Shown: positions 53,413-61,741 of the stretch, piece by piece
Position numbering within the stretch: position 1 is the first letter of the stretch
How the letters are laid out: the number at the start of each line of letters is the position of its first letter
Assembly: GCA_016787525.1 (NCBI GenBank)
Contig: JAEUUP010000136.1
Coordinates: forward strand, 62,001-126,000
DNA: 64,000 nt
Reading direction: 5' to 3'
Origin: Saprospiraceae bacterium
GTDB taxonomy: Bacteria > Bacteroidota > Bacteroidia > Chitinophagales > Saprospiraceae
The notes under the pieces: model-generated
Database searches by the model: none
The model's input: only the letters and a program-made list of their open reading frames with translations
What the model was told of the DNA's origin: nothing
Program-made: the position numbers and the translations under genes

Positions 53413-54297
53413 TTATTGATTTGGACTTGAATACTGTGGAGGGAGTTTCAGTCTGAATTTTTGATGCGTTTGTTTCTTTGTATCTTTGCAAACTGTGACA
53501 TTTACAATTTCATGTTTGCTATTTGTTTCAATTTCCAAAACATTTTTTGATGTAAAATAATGAAATTCAAGCCTTTTAGTCAAATTGCCATTTTCATCAT
53601 AGAACTCTCTCCATGAAATTTCTTTGCCAAATACATCTTTAATTGAGTTGTCTGAAAACCTTTCTATTCGGTCTTGTATGTTGTGAACATCGGAAAACAA
53701 AACATCAAAAATCGAAGCATTGCCCTCTGTATGACAATCTGAATATAATGATTTGAGACGTTTTGAAATTATTTTTTTTGAGACAAAAAAGTAACCTTTG
53801 ATGTTAAGGGCATCAACTATTTTATTAACAATATTCTCTTCCCTATCAGACAAATTATTTATTGGCTGAAATTCATAGTAATTTCCTGACTTTGAATACG
53901 TCATTGAAAAAGTTTCATAGGTAAAAGCAGGTATAATATCCGAAATATATATTTTAAAAATTCTGGCAGTTCCGTTGCATTTTGAGCATAAAACTTTGTC
54001 CCAATCATAACCTTTGACTATATTTTCATTCAATAAAATTTCAATTTCCCAACTTAAATCTCCCAAGAAGTTCCAATCAATTTCGTTATATTTTTTTGCA
54101 ATTATCAATTCAGTTGCCTCCTTCATCATTCGGAAAGAAACATCAAATGGTTGACTTCCAACTATTGTAGAAGTCCATTTTTTCCAATTCTTATATTCTC
54201 TTCCTGTAAATTCAAAGCCCAAAACAATCTGCTTTAACTCTGTTTTATCTTTACTAAAGTATTTTTTACACAGTTTTATTAATTCTGAATTTGTCAT
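53413..54297 (-). CDS. Uncharacterised protein in the NAD operon
   Basis: 294 residues, 17 bp upstream of the previous gene on the same strand. It is more A+T-rich than its neighbours and carries no 10-mer, which may point to later acquisition. Visible features: a helical N-terminal part (SELIKLCKKYFSKDKTELKQ), a single CSKCNG pair of cysteines near residue 104, and a charged C-terminal half (REENIVNKIVDALNIKGYFF; ISWREFYDENGNLTKRLEFH). I do not recognise a domain. Being in an operon with NAD and ADP-ribose enzymes is the only functional hint. Confidence 0.65.
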   Translation of the reverse strand: MTNSELIKLCKKYFSKDKTELKQIVLGFEFTGREYKNWKKWTSTIVGSQPFDVSFRMMKEATELIIAKKYNEIDWNFLGDLSWEIEILLNENIVKGYDWDKVLCSKCNGTARIFKIYISDIIPAFTYETFSMTYSKSGNYYEFQPINNLSDREENIVNKIVDALNIKGYFFVSKKIISKRLKSLYSDCHTEGNASIFDVLFSDVHNIQDRIERFSDNSIKDVFGKEISWREFYDENGNLTKRLEFHYFTSKNVLEIETNSKHEIVNVTVCKDTKKQTHQKFRLKLPPQYSSPNQ

Positions 54298-54391
54298 TTT
54301 ATGATATTTTTAATTTAATAAAAAAACGGGAAGAAGTCGAATCAACACAACACCCCTCAGTATTTCGCACCATCTCAAAGCGTTCACACTT

Positions 54392-54865
54392 TCAAAACCC
54401 CACCATTACGTGTTTTAGGTATTCTATGAGCGAATCAAAGGTTTCAAAAGTGGGTATATTCTTTCTCTTACAAACAATATCAATATTACCTTTTCGCCAA
54501 AAACCTTCTTCACAGCAAACTATTATTTTATTGCTTTCAGCAAATAAGCCTAATTCAAGCATTGAAATGGGCGATCTTGAGTGCGCTTCAAGAAACATGA
54601 CGATTAAATCAGACTGTTCTAAAGCATCTAATTCCCAAGTGACTTGACTATTGAATTGCTCATTTTCAATTGTTTGTACCCAACTTGAATCCCAGTTTTT
54701 TCTTCTTGGATTCAAAAAGATTAATTCTGTCTTAGTTTCAATATTATGAAAGCAATCAATTATGTTTTGTTGCCAATCTATTGAAACTCCCATATCAATA
54801 GTGCCTGCTAAGAATATTTTGAAGCCCGTTTTTTCAATTTTACTTACAGGATAAATGACTTCCAT
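54392..54865 (-). CDS. Nucleoside 2-deoxyribosyltransferase-like protein
   Basis: 157 residues. FKIFLAGTIDMGVSIDWQQN, FLNPRRKNWDSSW, NSQVTWELDALEQSDLIVMF and SRSPISMLELGLFAESNKII match the nucleoside 2-deoxyribosyltransferase fold, with the Glu of the SxxELG segment in the place of the catalytic nucleophile. Such proteins cleave or exchange N-glycosidic bonds of (deoxy)ribonucleotides. It follows nadV by 51 bp in the same direction. The link to nicotinamide ribosides or ADP-ribose is inference from operon context. A 10-mer lies just downstream (54353). Confidence 0.82.
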   Translation of the reverse strand: MEVIYPVSKIEKTGFKIFLAGTIDMGVSIDWQQNIIDCFHNIETKTELIFLNPRRKNWDSSWVQTIENEQFNSQVTWELDALEQSDLIVMFLEAHSRSPISMLELGLFAESNKIIVCCEEGFWRKGNIDIVCKRKNIPTFETFDSLIEYLKHVMVGF

Positions 54866-54916
54866 TTCGATTTTATTTTTTAGTGATAGCGAGGCTCAAA
54901 CTTCGTCGTCGCACTA

Positions 54917-56392
54917 TTAAATTTCCCCCTTCAAAGTCGCCCGAATCTCCTCCAAACTCAAATCAACCACCAATTGTCCATCTTTGAACACCGTTTTTAA
55001 TTCGCCTTCCGCTTCCTCTGCCCAAGTACATTGGTCTTTTAGTTCGAGTGCGCCTGTGGTTGAGTTGCGATGCACTGCCATCAAGCCTTTGGCAGATTTT
55101 TTAGTGCCATCGTCCGTTTTTGGGTCTTTGAAAATATCGCGCCCAATGCCATTGACTTCGCCATAAGTCGCTTTCATCGCAAAACCATAGGTGTCGCGTG
55201 TGACATATTCGTAGGTGTACGAACCGATACCCAAAACGACATTATAACTTGCAAAACCTTTCTGTTTCAAACCTTCCAAAATCGCCGTTTGACGGGCAGG
55301 CGTGATGCTGTCACCATAAATCAAACCGATGTGTGAATCGAGCAATTTGTAGCCTTGTGGTGTTATTGTTCCGCCAAAAGTTTCCCACAAACATTCGATT
55401 GCGCCTTTGTATGCAGGAGACCCCTCAGTAGCAGCAGGGTCGCCGACGATGATTTTGACAGGGTCGCCACTATCGGGACGAATCACGACTTTACCATTGC
55501 GTTGTAAGATTTTTTCTTTCAATTTGGGTAGAAACTCTGTGATAACCTGCCAAAAATCCCATGTATCAGACACAATTGACACAATACCCTGCGGATAAAC
55601 TTCTGAAATTAAGCGGTCAAAAGTGCCAATTTCATTATCTTGTGTACCCATACACATCACTGAATGTTCAGTTGCCGAAACAGAGCCACCAATCAGTTCT
55701 TTTTCACAATCCGCATTATAATATTGCTCCAAAAAATCAATCGCAGGAATCGTATCCGTACCTGAAAAAGAAAGCAAATGCCCCGCTGCACTCATCACCG
55801 CATCTTCAATGCCCGACATACCTCTGAAACTAAAATCATGACCTTGCCAAGCGGCAAAACTCTCATCGTTGCCAACCGTTTCGTGCGCATATTCCGTAAA
55901 AGTCTTGAGGTAACGAAAAGCAGTCGTCGCCGATGTGCAAGGCTTCCACAATATGGCACTCATCACCGTTTCGAGCATATTCGTCAACCAGAAAAACTCT
56001 GGCAATGTATTTTTGATAGTCAAAACAGGTACACGCATTGGCACAAGTGACCCCTCAGTAAGTGCCTTGATTTCAAGCGGTAAATAGCCCAAATCGTGCA
56101 AATCGGCGATGTGGTCTATTGTTATGCTGTCTTTTCCGAGATAGTTGTCAATGCGGCGTTTGTATTGTTTTAAAACCAAATCTTTTGGTTGTTTGAAAAA
56201 ATACTCGTCGAATTGGTGCATCAAATACTCTTTGATAAAGTATTGCAAACCAAAAAAAACGATGTGGTCGCTGCCTTCTATGCGCGACTTACGTGGTGTC
56301 AAATTAGAATAAACCAAAGTTGTGCCTTCTGGATATTGGAATTTGTGTCCAACTTTGTAACCGTCTTTTAAAAGAATGGGTGAAATTTTCAT
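54917..56392 (-). CDS. nadV: Nicotinamide phosphoribosyltransferase
   Basis: 491 residues, the usual NAMPT length. Conserved stretches: KDGYKVGHKFQYPEGTTLVY, SNLTPRKSRI, FRGMSGIEDAVMSAAGH, GGSVSATEHSVMCMG (with the catalytic His), VIRPDSGDPVKIIVGD, and DSHIGLIYGDSITPARQ. It condenses nicotinamide with PRPP to give NMN, the salvage route to NAD. In a NARP1-type pathway a homologue instead uses ADP-ribose-pyrophosphate, so the donor is uncertain until tested. The gene is 88 bp from nrtR with an inverted repeat (56437-56469) between. 10-mer copies at 55421 (ATEGS) and 56051 (LTEGS). Confidence 0.94.
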   Translation of the reverse strand: MKISPILLKDGYKVGHKFQYPEGTTLVYSNLTPRKSRIEGSDHIVFFGLQYFIKEYLMHQFDEYFFKQPKDLVLKQYKRRIDNYLGKDSITIDHIADLHDLGYLPLEIKALTEGSLVPMRVPVLTIKNTLPEFFWLTNMLETVMSAILWKPCTSATTAFRYLKTFTEYAHETVGNDESFAAWQGHDFSFRGMSGIEDAVMSAAGHLLSFSGTDTIPAIDFLEQYYNADCEKELIGGSVSATEHSVMCMGTQDNEIGTFDRLISEVYPQGIVSIVSDTWDFWQVITEFLPKLKEKILQRNGKVVIRPDSGDPVKIIVGDPAATEGSPAYKGAIECLWETFGGTITPQGYKLLDSHIGLIYGDSITPARQTAILEGLKQKGFASYNVVLGIGSYTYEYVTRDTYGFAMKATYGEVNGIGRDIFKDPKTDDGTKKSAKGLMAVHRNSTTGALELKDQCTWAEEAEGELKTVFKDGQLVVDLSLEEIRATLKGEI

Positions 56393-56436
56393 TGATTGTA
56401 TTGTTAAATTGTGATATTGTTGAATTGTTAAAAATA

Positions 56437-56469
56437 AGATTTACGAAATTTTTGAAATTTCGTAAATCT
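56437..56469 (-). promoter_or_regulatory. Perfect 15-bp inverted repeat between nrtR and nadV
   Basis: AGATTTACGAAATTT (56437-56451) and its complement (56455-56469) with a 3-base spacer. On the minus strand it is followed by TATTTTTAA. It may terminate or attenuate nrtR transcription, or act as an NrtR site, since it carries TTTACG/CGTAAA half-sites like those ahead of nrtR. Confidence 0.6.
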
Positions 56470-56480
56470 GTTGCGTGAAC

Positions 56481-57170
56481 CTAAATTTTAAATGATAAAC
56501 CTTTGTTTATCAGTTCATTATATTTTTTAGAGTCAAATTCAAATAAGTCCGCAGGGCGTTTTCTACTACCGTCGCGGCGTATATCTACTTTTTTTAGAAT
56601 TTCCAATTCCATGATACGTTTATAAAAATTGCGGCGTTCAAATTCTCTTTCTAAAATCGTTTCGTAAAGCGCATGCAATTCAGGCATGGTGAAACGCTCA
56701 TCTAAAAGTTCAAAGCCAATTGGCTGCCACAATACTTTGGTTTTCAAACGATTAACTGCTGTTTGGACAATGAAATCGTGGTCAAAACCGAGTTTTGGTA
56801 GTGCTTTCCAATCGAACCATTGCACATCATTTGCTGCCGAACCTGCCATGATTTCATACTTATGTGGATTGACCAAAGCATAATAAGCAACCGATAAAAC
56901 ACGTCCACGCGGGTCACGCTCTGGAGTATCGAATGTGTAGAGTTGTTCTAAAAACACATCATTTACACCTGTTTTAGTGGTCAAAATACGTTTGGCAGCC
57001 TGCTCAAAACTCTCGTGAATGTGTAAAAAACCGCCAGGCAAAGTCCATGTATTGGCAAAAGGCTCTTCTTTTCTGTTCAGCAAAAGCAATGAGATTTTAT
57101 TGTCGTGATAACCAAAAATCACATTATCAACAGTCACTGATGGTTTCGGAAAATTATCTAATGATTCCAT
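56481..57170 (-). CDS. nrtR: NrtR-family Nudix-related transcriptional regulator
   Basis: 229 residues. Residues about 8-150 are a Nudix domain (SVTVDNVIFGYHDNKISLLL; WTLPGGFLHIHESFEQAAKR), but the Nudix box has lost its catalytic Glu residues: the REUxEExGU part reads RILTTKTGV, so it should sense and not hydrolyse ADP-ribose or a related ligand. Residues about 155-229 form a winged helix (ERRNFYKRIMELEILKKVDI ... GSRKRPADLFEFD). NrtR repressors control NAD genes and are released by ADP-ribose. It heads the operon, and two operator-like palindromes lie in its promoter (57183 and 57234). Confidence 0.93.
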   Translation of the reverse strand: MESLDNFPKPSVTVDNVIFGYHDNKISLLLLNRKEEPFANTWTLPGGFLHIHESFEQAAKRILTTKTGVNDVFLEQLYTFDTPERDPRGRVLSVAYYALVNPHKYEIMAGSAANDVQWFDWKALPKLGFDHDFIVQTAVNRLKTKVLWQPIGFELLDERFTMPELHALYETILEREFERRNFYKRIMELEILKKVDIRRDGSRKRPADLFEFDSKKYNELINKGLSFKI

Positions 57171-57182
57171 GCTATTTTTAAT

Positions 57183-57256
57183 TTTGCGTAAATATGACGC
57201 AAAGTTAAACGGCTTATTTTAACTTGTCAATAGTTTTGTGTAAATTTTACGCAAAA
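57183..57256 (-). promoter_or_regulatory. nrtR promoter with two operator palindromes
   Basis: Site 1, 57183-57203: TTTGCGT-N7-ACGCAAA, perfect. Site 2, 57234-57256: TTTTGTGT-N7-ACGCAAAA, one mismatch. Their centres are 52 bp apart, about five helical turns. On the minus strand a TAACTTTG -7 box (57207-57200) overlaps site 1 and TTGAC (57230-57226) stands at the -33 position 19 bp away, so site 1 covers the -7 box and site 2 lies just upstream of the -33. This is the layout of an autorepressed promoter. Confidence 0.75.
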
Positions 57257-57312
57257 TACTTTTTTCAGCTTTTTGATGTACTCCTCAGTATTTTTTGATG
57301 GTAAACAAATAA

Positions 57313-57351
57313 AAAAGGCTAAACTGTTGGTTAACAACAATTTAGCCTTTT
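57313..57351 (-). terminator. Terminator of the S8 protease gene
   Basis: AAAAGGCTAAA pairs with TTTAGCCTTTT around a GTTGGTTAACAAC-rich top; flanking A-run gives a T-run on the minus strand. It starts 20 bp after the stop of the gene at 57371. Confidence 0.8.
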
Positions 57352-57370
57352 GATAGTTATCTGTTATCGC

Positions 57371-59311
57371 CTAAGTCAAGCCACTTAAATCACGTACAAA
57401 ACCTGCTATTCCCGCTGCTTTTAATGTTGCCAAAAAGCGGTTGGCATCACCCAATGTATTAAATTGACCCAAAAGGATGCGGTACATCATGGTTGTCGGT
57501 GTTGAGCCAGCGACATGCACCAAAGCAGGTTGTTTGAATTTTGTTTCGAGTCCTGGAGCGGTACTTCTGACGCTTGCCCATTGGTTGAAACTGCCTGCTT
57601 GTACGGAAAAACCTTTGTTGGCTATCCGAGCGTTTGTTCCGTAGCGGAATAGTCCTGTGCCTTGTGGTGGATTTTGGCTGGGTACTGAGGGGGTAACAGT
57701 CGGTGTTGTTGTGGGTGTTGTGGGCGTTGAAGTTGTGGTCTTGCCAGCACGACGTAAAGCTTCTGTGACAGCTTTGGCGGCATTGATGCGACCAAAACCG
57801 TATTTGACTGAACGACCGTTGTAATATTCACTGGGTGAGCCGATTTTATCAGCCGTCATGCGGATGATTTCTTTCACCTCTCGTGCTGTTAAGTTTGGAT
57901 TGGCGGAAAGGACTAATGCACAAATGCCTGCTACTAAAGGTGTTGCAGAGCTTGTGCCGCCAAAGTGTTGGTAGCGGCTACCACGGTCAATACCATCGCC
58001 GTAGTACCATTTGTTTGCACCTACTTCGCCTGGAATGCCTTCGTCCCAATAGGCGCGAGCTGATACAATAGGGTAGTAGCCTCCATTCGACGGGGCGACC
58101 ACATCGAGTTGTGCGCCCATATTGGAGTAATCGGCATGTTCGTCTTCACTGGTTGAGGCACCGACACAAATCACATCAGGATGTTGTGCGTAAAAATTAA
58201 GATAATCTACGCCCTCGTTTCCTGCGGCATAACAAATAACGCAACCTTTGCCACCACGACCTTCACGAGCCGCTTTTGAAATGGCTGCAATTTTATCCGA
58301 ACTCAATTGAAAACCATTCTCAACTGTTCCCCACGAACAACTGACGACATCTGCTCCGTTGCGAATGACATAATTGAACATCGCTTCCGTACTTTCGATA
58401 CTAAAACCTGTACCTGAAATCGGCATAAAACGGGCAACAGGCGCAGAACCAACCATGCCTCCAGTAGGTGGTGCAATTGCCACACCTGCGCATGGAGTGC
58501 CGTGTGTGAATGTGGGGTCCCCTGCACGCAGCTGAGGCGAGCCATTCCACAAATCCCAAGGACGCACGACTTTTGTATTGAGGTCAGGATGTGAAATATC
58601 GAAACCGTTGTCAATCACAGCCACAACGATGTTCGGATTGCCGTAACCATCCAATATTTTCCAGGCTTCTACCACTTTGGCATCGGCACCGGGTTTAATA
58701 CGAATATTAGGATTGTCTGGAATGCGACCAGCGTTTTGCAAATGCCACATTTGCCCCATCAATCGCGCTGTCGGATTGGCGTAAGCATAGTGTTCAACTG
58801 TCGAATCCATATCGGGTTCAGCCCATTTGACTTCTTTTTTTTCACCCAGTTCGATGGCACAGGTCACAGGGTTTTTGGACTGAGGGGTGCATTGTGCCAC
58901 GACTTTGGTATCGTTACGGCGTTCTTTGAGAGCCAAATAGAGGCTGTCTAATATGCTTTTTTGCGTCTCTTCGCTCACGCCATTGGCAAATTGTATGTAA
59001 ATACTACCCGTCGGCACGAGAGGTTTTTCGCTGCCAGGTACATGATAGACGTTTGTAACCGTTTCCACCTCAGCCAAAGCACGCATAACGACTTTTTTCT
59101 CGTCGAGTTTTTCTGACTTTTGTTTGTTCACTGTGACGATCTCAAAACCACCTAAATTCGGATGCACAACTTTTTTGATTTCTGGGTCAAGTTGCGACTC
59201 TGCCATAAGATCGCGCGTATCAAACTCTGATTTACGGACACCAACGAATTTTGTACTTTTTGTCAAAACGATATCGCCTTGTCCGAATCTAACTTTAATT
59301 TGTTTTGCCAT
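57371..59311 (-). CDS. S8 (subtilisin-like) serine protease with C-terminal SPOR-like domain
   Basis: 646 residues. The catalytic triad is complete: D234 in VAVIDNGFD, H270 in THGTPCAG, and S454 in GGTSSATP. Residues 1-170 are an N-terminal pro-like region; after the protease (about 205-510) comes a Thr/Pro linker and a SPOR-like domain (FSVQAGSFNQWASV ... YRILLGQFNTLGDANRFLAT), which binds peptidoglycan in other proteins. There is no recognisable signal peptide: the start is MAKQIKVRFGQGDIVL, so export, if any, is by another route. A 10-mer at 57683 lies in the linker (TPSV) and a one-mismatch copy at 58877 (TPQS). Confidence 0.9.
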   Translation of the reverse strand: MAKQIKVRFGQGDIVLTKSTKFVGVRKSEFDTRDLMAESQLDPEIKKVVHPNLGGFEIVTVNKQKSEKLDEKKVVMRALAEVETVTNVYHVPGSEKPLVPTGSIYIQFANGVSEETQKSILDSLYLALKERRNDTKVVAQCTPQSKNPVTCAIELGEKKEVKWAEPDMDSTVEHYAYANPTARLMGQMWHLQNAGRIPDNPNIRIKPGADAKVVEAWKILDGYGNPNIVVAVIDNGFDISHPDLNTKVVRPWDLWNGSPQLRAGDPTFTHGTPCAGVAIAPPTGGMVGSAPVARFMPISGTGFSIESTEAMFNYVIRNGADVVSCSWGTVENGFQLSSDKIAAISKAAREGRGGKGCVICYAAGNEGVDYLNFYAQHPDVICVGASTSEDEHADYSNMGAQLDVVAPSNGGYYPIVSARAYWDEGIPGEVGANKWYYGDGIDRGSRYQHFGGTSSATPLVAGICALVLSANPNLTAREVKEIIRMTADKIGSPSEYYNGRSVKYGFGRINAAKAVTEALRRAGKTTTSTPTTPTTTPTVTPSVPSQNPPQGTGLFRYGTNARIANKGFSVQAGSFNQWASVRSTAPGLETKFKQPALVHVAGSTPTTMMYRILLGQFNTLGDANRFLATLKAAGIAGFVRDLSGLT

Positions 59312-59332
59312 AATTTTATTGTTTTTAGATTT

Positions 59333-59863
59333 TTATTCACTCAGATAAACCGCCAACTCAATGGCTCGTTGTTTCGTAATTTCTAATTTTCGACCCGCTA
59401 AAATATTGGAATACATCGTGCCACCACCCGTATAGGTTACCGAATAAACAGTTCCCATCAATTTATATTCTTTTTCTTTGAATAAAATCCATGATTTTTG
59501 AGTCTCAGTCAGCACTTTTTTATCTTCACCTTGTAGTTTGTCGAGCAGCATTTTATAGTATTTGTTCAACAGTTTGTCGTATCGTTTTTCGGCTTCATAC
59601 ATAGCTTGATTCATGCCTTGAGTCGAGTAATCTGATTCCATTCTGATACTCAAGTATCGTTCAATCCGAAAAGTGTCGAGCATGAAAGTTTGCCAAAAAG
59701 GTGTTTCATCTGTTATTTTTTTCTTGAAATTTGTGGCTAATGCTTCCACTTCGGCCATCCATTTTTTCTCTTTCTTTGCCATTTCAATATCATAATTGTC
59801 GTTTTGAGCCATCATTTGAGTACAAAACAAGAATAACAGAATGGGCAAGAGCGTTTTTTTCAT
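59333..59863 (-). CDS. LprI-like (DUF1311) exported protein
   Basis: 176 residues from MKKTLLPILLFLFCTQMMAQ, a clear signal peptide. The mature part is helical and ends KVLTETQKSWILFKEKEYKL ... GGTMYSNILAGRKLEITKQR, the pattern of LprI/DUF1311 proteins, some of which inhibit lysozyme. It lies 21 bp upstream of the S8 protease on the same strand, so the two are co-transcribed. The conserved cysteines of classical LprI are missing here, so the lysozyme-inhibitor role is uncertain. Confidence 0.75.
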   Translation of the reverse strand: MKKTLLPILLFLFCTQMMAQNDNYDIEMAKKEKKWMAEVEALATNFKKKITDETPFWQTFMLDTFRIERYLSIRMESDYSTQGMNQAMYEAEKRYDKLLNKYYKMLLDKLQGEDKKVLTETQKSWILFKEKEYKLMGTVYSVTYTGGGTMYSNILAGRKLEITKQRAIELAVYLSE

Positions 59864-60026
59864 TTTGGTCATACGTTACTTTTATTTTTAAATCAATTTT
59901 TCAAACCGAAATGTCTGAAAATTTCCACGAAAAATACAAACAATTTTCGTTCAAACCGCATTTGAAGAACGGCTTTAGGCAAAACAAACGAAAAAATACG
60001 TGTTTTATGCTCAACAATAAAAATAA

Positions 60027-60653
60027 ATGTTTGGAAATCAAGAAAATATAGAACTCGAAAAGGCAAAATTGGTCTTTGTTCACTCATTTTTTACCCCCTC
60101 AGTATCCGACCAGTTTTTGTCTCAACTGAAGACCGAAATTGCATGGCAACAGGGCGAGATAAGTCTTTTCGGGAGGAAAGTGCTCGAGCCACGCTTGTCG
60201 GCTTGGTATGGCGATGTTGGAAAATCTTATACATATTCGGGCAAAAAACAAGAGCCTTTGGCATGGCATGAATCACTTTTGAAGGTAAAAAGTGCCGTCG
60301 AGGCTTTTTGTCAAAAAGAAAAATGGGATTCTTTTACCCCCTCAGTAGAGCGACCTTTCAACAGCGTTTTATGCAATTTTTACCGAAATGGCAATGATTC
60401 GATGGGCTGGCATCAAGACAATGAGCCTGAGTTGGGCAAAAATCCACTCATTGCATCTATCAATTTTGGTGAAACACGCCGCTTTCTATTTCGCTTCAAG
60501 GATAATAAAGCCAAAAAATTTGAAATTTTGTTAACGCATGGCTCATTGTTGATTATGGGTGGTGAAATGCAGCACTACTGGCAACATGCTGTGCCGAAAG
60601 AACCCCGTCGCCTTGGAGAAAGAATTAATTTGACTTTTCGGCATATTTTTTAA
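60027..60653 (+). CDS. alkB: AlkB-family 2-oxoglutarate/Fe(II) DNA repair dioxygenase
   Basis: 208 residues. Iron ligands H129-x-D131 in GWHQDNEPELG and H187 in YWQHAVPK are in place, and the 2-oxoglutarate Arg is in RINLTFRH. FNSVLCNFYRNGNDSMGWHQ is the typical core. The length matches the ALKBH2/3-like bacterial type, which removes methyl groups from N1-adenine and N3-cytosine. It is a single gene, divergent from the LprI-like gene. 10-mer copies at 60095 and 60338 both read TPSV and lie in less conserved parts. Confidence 0.93.
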   Translation: MFGNQENIELEKAKLVFVHSFFTPSVSDQFLSQLKTEIAWQQGEISLFGRKVLEPRLSAWYGDVGKSYTYSGKKQEPLAWHESLLKVKSAVEAFCQKEKWDSFTPSVERPFNSVLCNFYRNGNDSMGWHQDNEPELGKNPLIASINFGETRRFLFRFKDNKAKKFEILLTHGSLLIMGGEMQHYWQHAVPKEPRRLGERINLTFRHIF

Positions 60654-60680
60654 AACGGTGTTTAGATTTCAAGTTTTTTC

Positions 60681-60688
60681 TATTTTTG
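60681..60688 (+). promoter_or_regulatory. -7 box TATTTTTG of fabD
   Basis: An exact TAnnTTTG match 78 bp ahead of the fabD start; no good TTTG at the -33 spacing. A 10-mer copy (60705) follows in the leader. Confidence 0.4.
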
Positions 60689-60765
60689 TCCAAATTTCAT
60701 ATTTTACTGAGGGGGTGTTTTTTACCTTTCGATGTGATAAATAATGTCTTAACGAATAACAAAAA

Positions 60766-61647
60766 ATGAAAAAAGCCTACGTTTTTCCAGGTCAAGCCTC
60801 TCAATTTGAAGGAATGGGCAAAGACCTTTACGAAAATTCATCATTAGCGAAAGACCTTTTTGAGCAAGCCAACGAGATTTTGGGCTATCGCATCAGCGAT
60901 ATTATGTTTACGGGTACGGCAGAAGATTTGAAACAAACGCGTGTCACACAACCTTCTGTTTTTCTTCATTCGGTCATCAAAGCAAAGCTCGCAGGCGATG
61001 CTTTTCAGCCTGATTGTGTGGCAGGTCACTCTTTGGGTGAATTTTCAGCCTTGGTTGCAGCTGGCGGCATCAGTTTTGAAGATGGCTTGAGGTTGGTTCA
61101 AAAGCGCGCTTTCGCCATGCAAAAAGCTTGCGAAGCAGAACCCAGCACGATGGCTGCCATTTTGGGTTTGGCAGACGAAAAAATTGAACAGATATGTGCC
61201 GAAATAGAAGGTGTGGTCGTGCCAGCGAACTATAATAGCCCTGGGCAGTTGGTTATCAGTGGTAGTGTAGCGGCTGTGACAGAGGCCTGCGAACGCCTTA
61301 AAGCAGCGGGGGCGAAACGGGCTTTGGTGTTGCCTGTTGGTGGTGCATTTCATTCGCCTTTGATGAAACCCGCAGAAGATGAATTGCGCGAAGCGATTGA
61401 AAATACGGAATTTAAAGAACCGATTTGCTGGCTGTATCAAAATGTGGATGCGGGCAAACATCGCTCCCCCTCAGTCATTCGCGAGAATTTGATTCAACAA
61501 TTGACTGCTCCTGTGCGTTGGACGCAAATCATGCGTGGTATGCTCGAAGATGGTGTCACTAACGTTTATGAAGTAGGCGGAAATGGCAAAACACTGAGGG
61601 GTATGTTCGCACAAGTAGATAGAAATTTAGCAACAGAGGCTCTTTAA
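60766..61647 (+). CDS. fabD: Malonyl-CoA:ACP transacylase
   Basis: 293 residues, standard FabD length. The active-site Ser89 lies in GHSLGEFSALVAAG and His196 in GGAFHSPLM; the N-terminus FPGQASQFEGMGKDLY and VVPANYNSPGQLVISG are family signatures. It loads malonyl groups on acyl carrier protein for fatty-acid synthesis. No other fab genes adjoin. Two one-mismatch copies of the 10-mer lie in it (61467 read SPSV, 61593 read TLRG), as if degraded or under coding constraint. Confidence 0.95.
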   Translation: MKKAYVFPGQASQFEGMGKDLYENSSLAKDLFEQANEILGYRISDIMFTGTAEDLKQTRVTQPSVFLHSVIKAKLAGDAFQPDCVAGHSLGEFSALVAAGGISFEDGLRLVQKRAFAMQKACEAEPSTMAAILGLADEKIEQICAEIEGVVVPANYNSPGQLVISGSVAAVTEACERLKAAGAKRALVLPVGGAFHSPLMKPAEDELREAIENTEFKEPICWLYQNVDAGKHRSPSVIRENLIQQLTAPVRWTQIMRGMLEDGVTNVYEVGGNGKTLRGMFAQVDRNLATEAL

Positions 61648-61649
61648 AT

Positions 61650-61740
61650 TGTTATTGATCAATTAGTCATTGGTTATTTATCGTACGACAAATAATGAAT
61701 GACCATGAACTAACGACCAATGATCTAAAGACAGATAACC
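61650..61740. repeat. Imperfect repeats with TAGTCATTGGT words
   Basis: TTAGTCATTGGTTAT and the inverted ACCAATGA/ATAACCAATGA words flank a TACGAC-rich centre between fabD and the YqgE gene. Similar words recur after the YqgE gene (62304-62359). No T-run. Confidence 0.4.
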
Positions 61741-61741
61741 A

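Noticed and set aside
53396-53491. N-terminal extension of the crystallin-J1-like protein
   Set aside because: It would overlap the upstream gene and precedes the conserved start MQNTIKLYRP; homologues, as I recall them, start there.
49535-57170. The NAD operon as a prophage or phage-defence island
   Set aside because: No phage structural genes, integrase or toxin gene is seen; the enzymes are of ordinary chromosomal style and carry the same 10-mer as the rest of the window.
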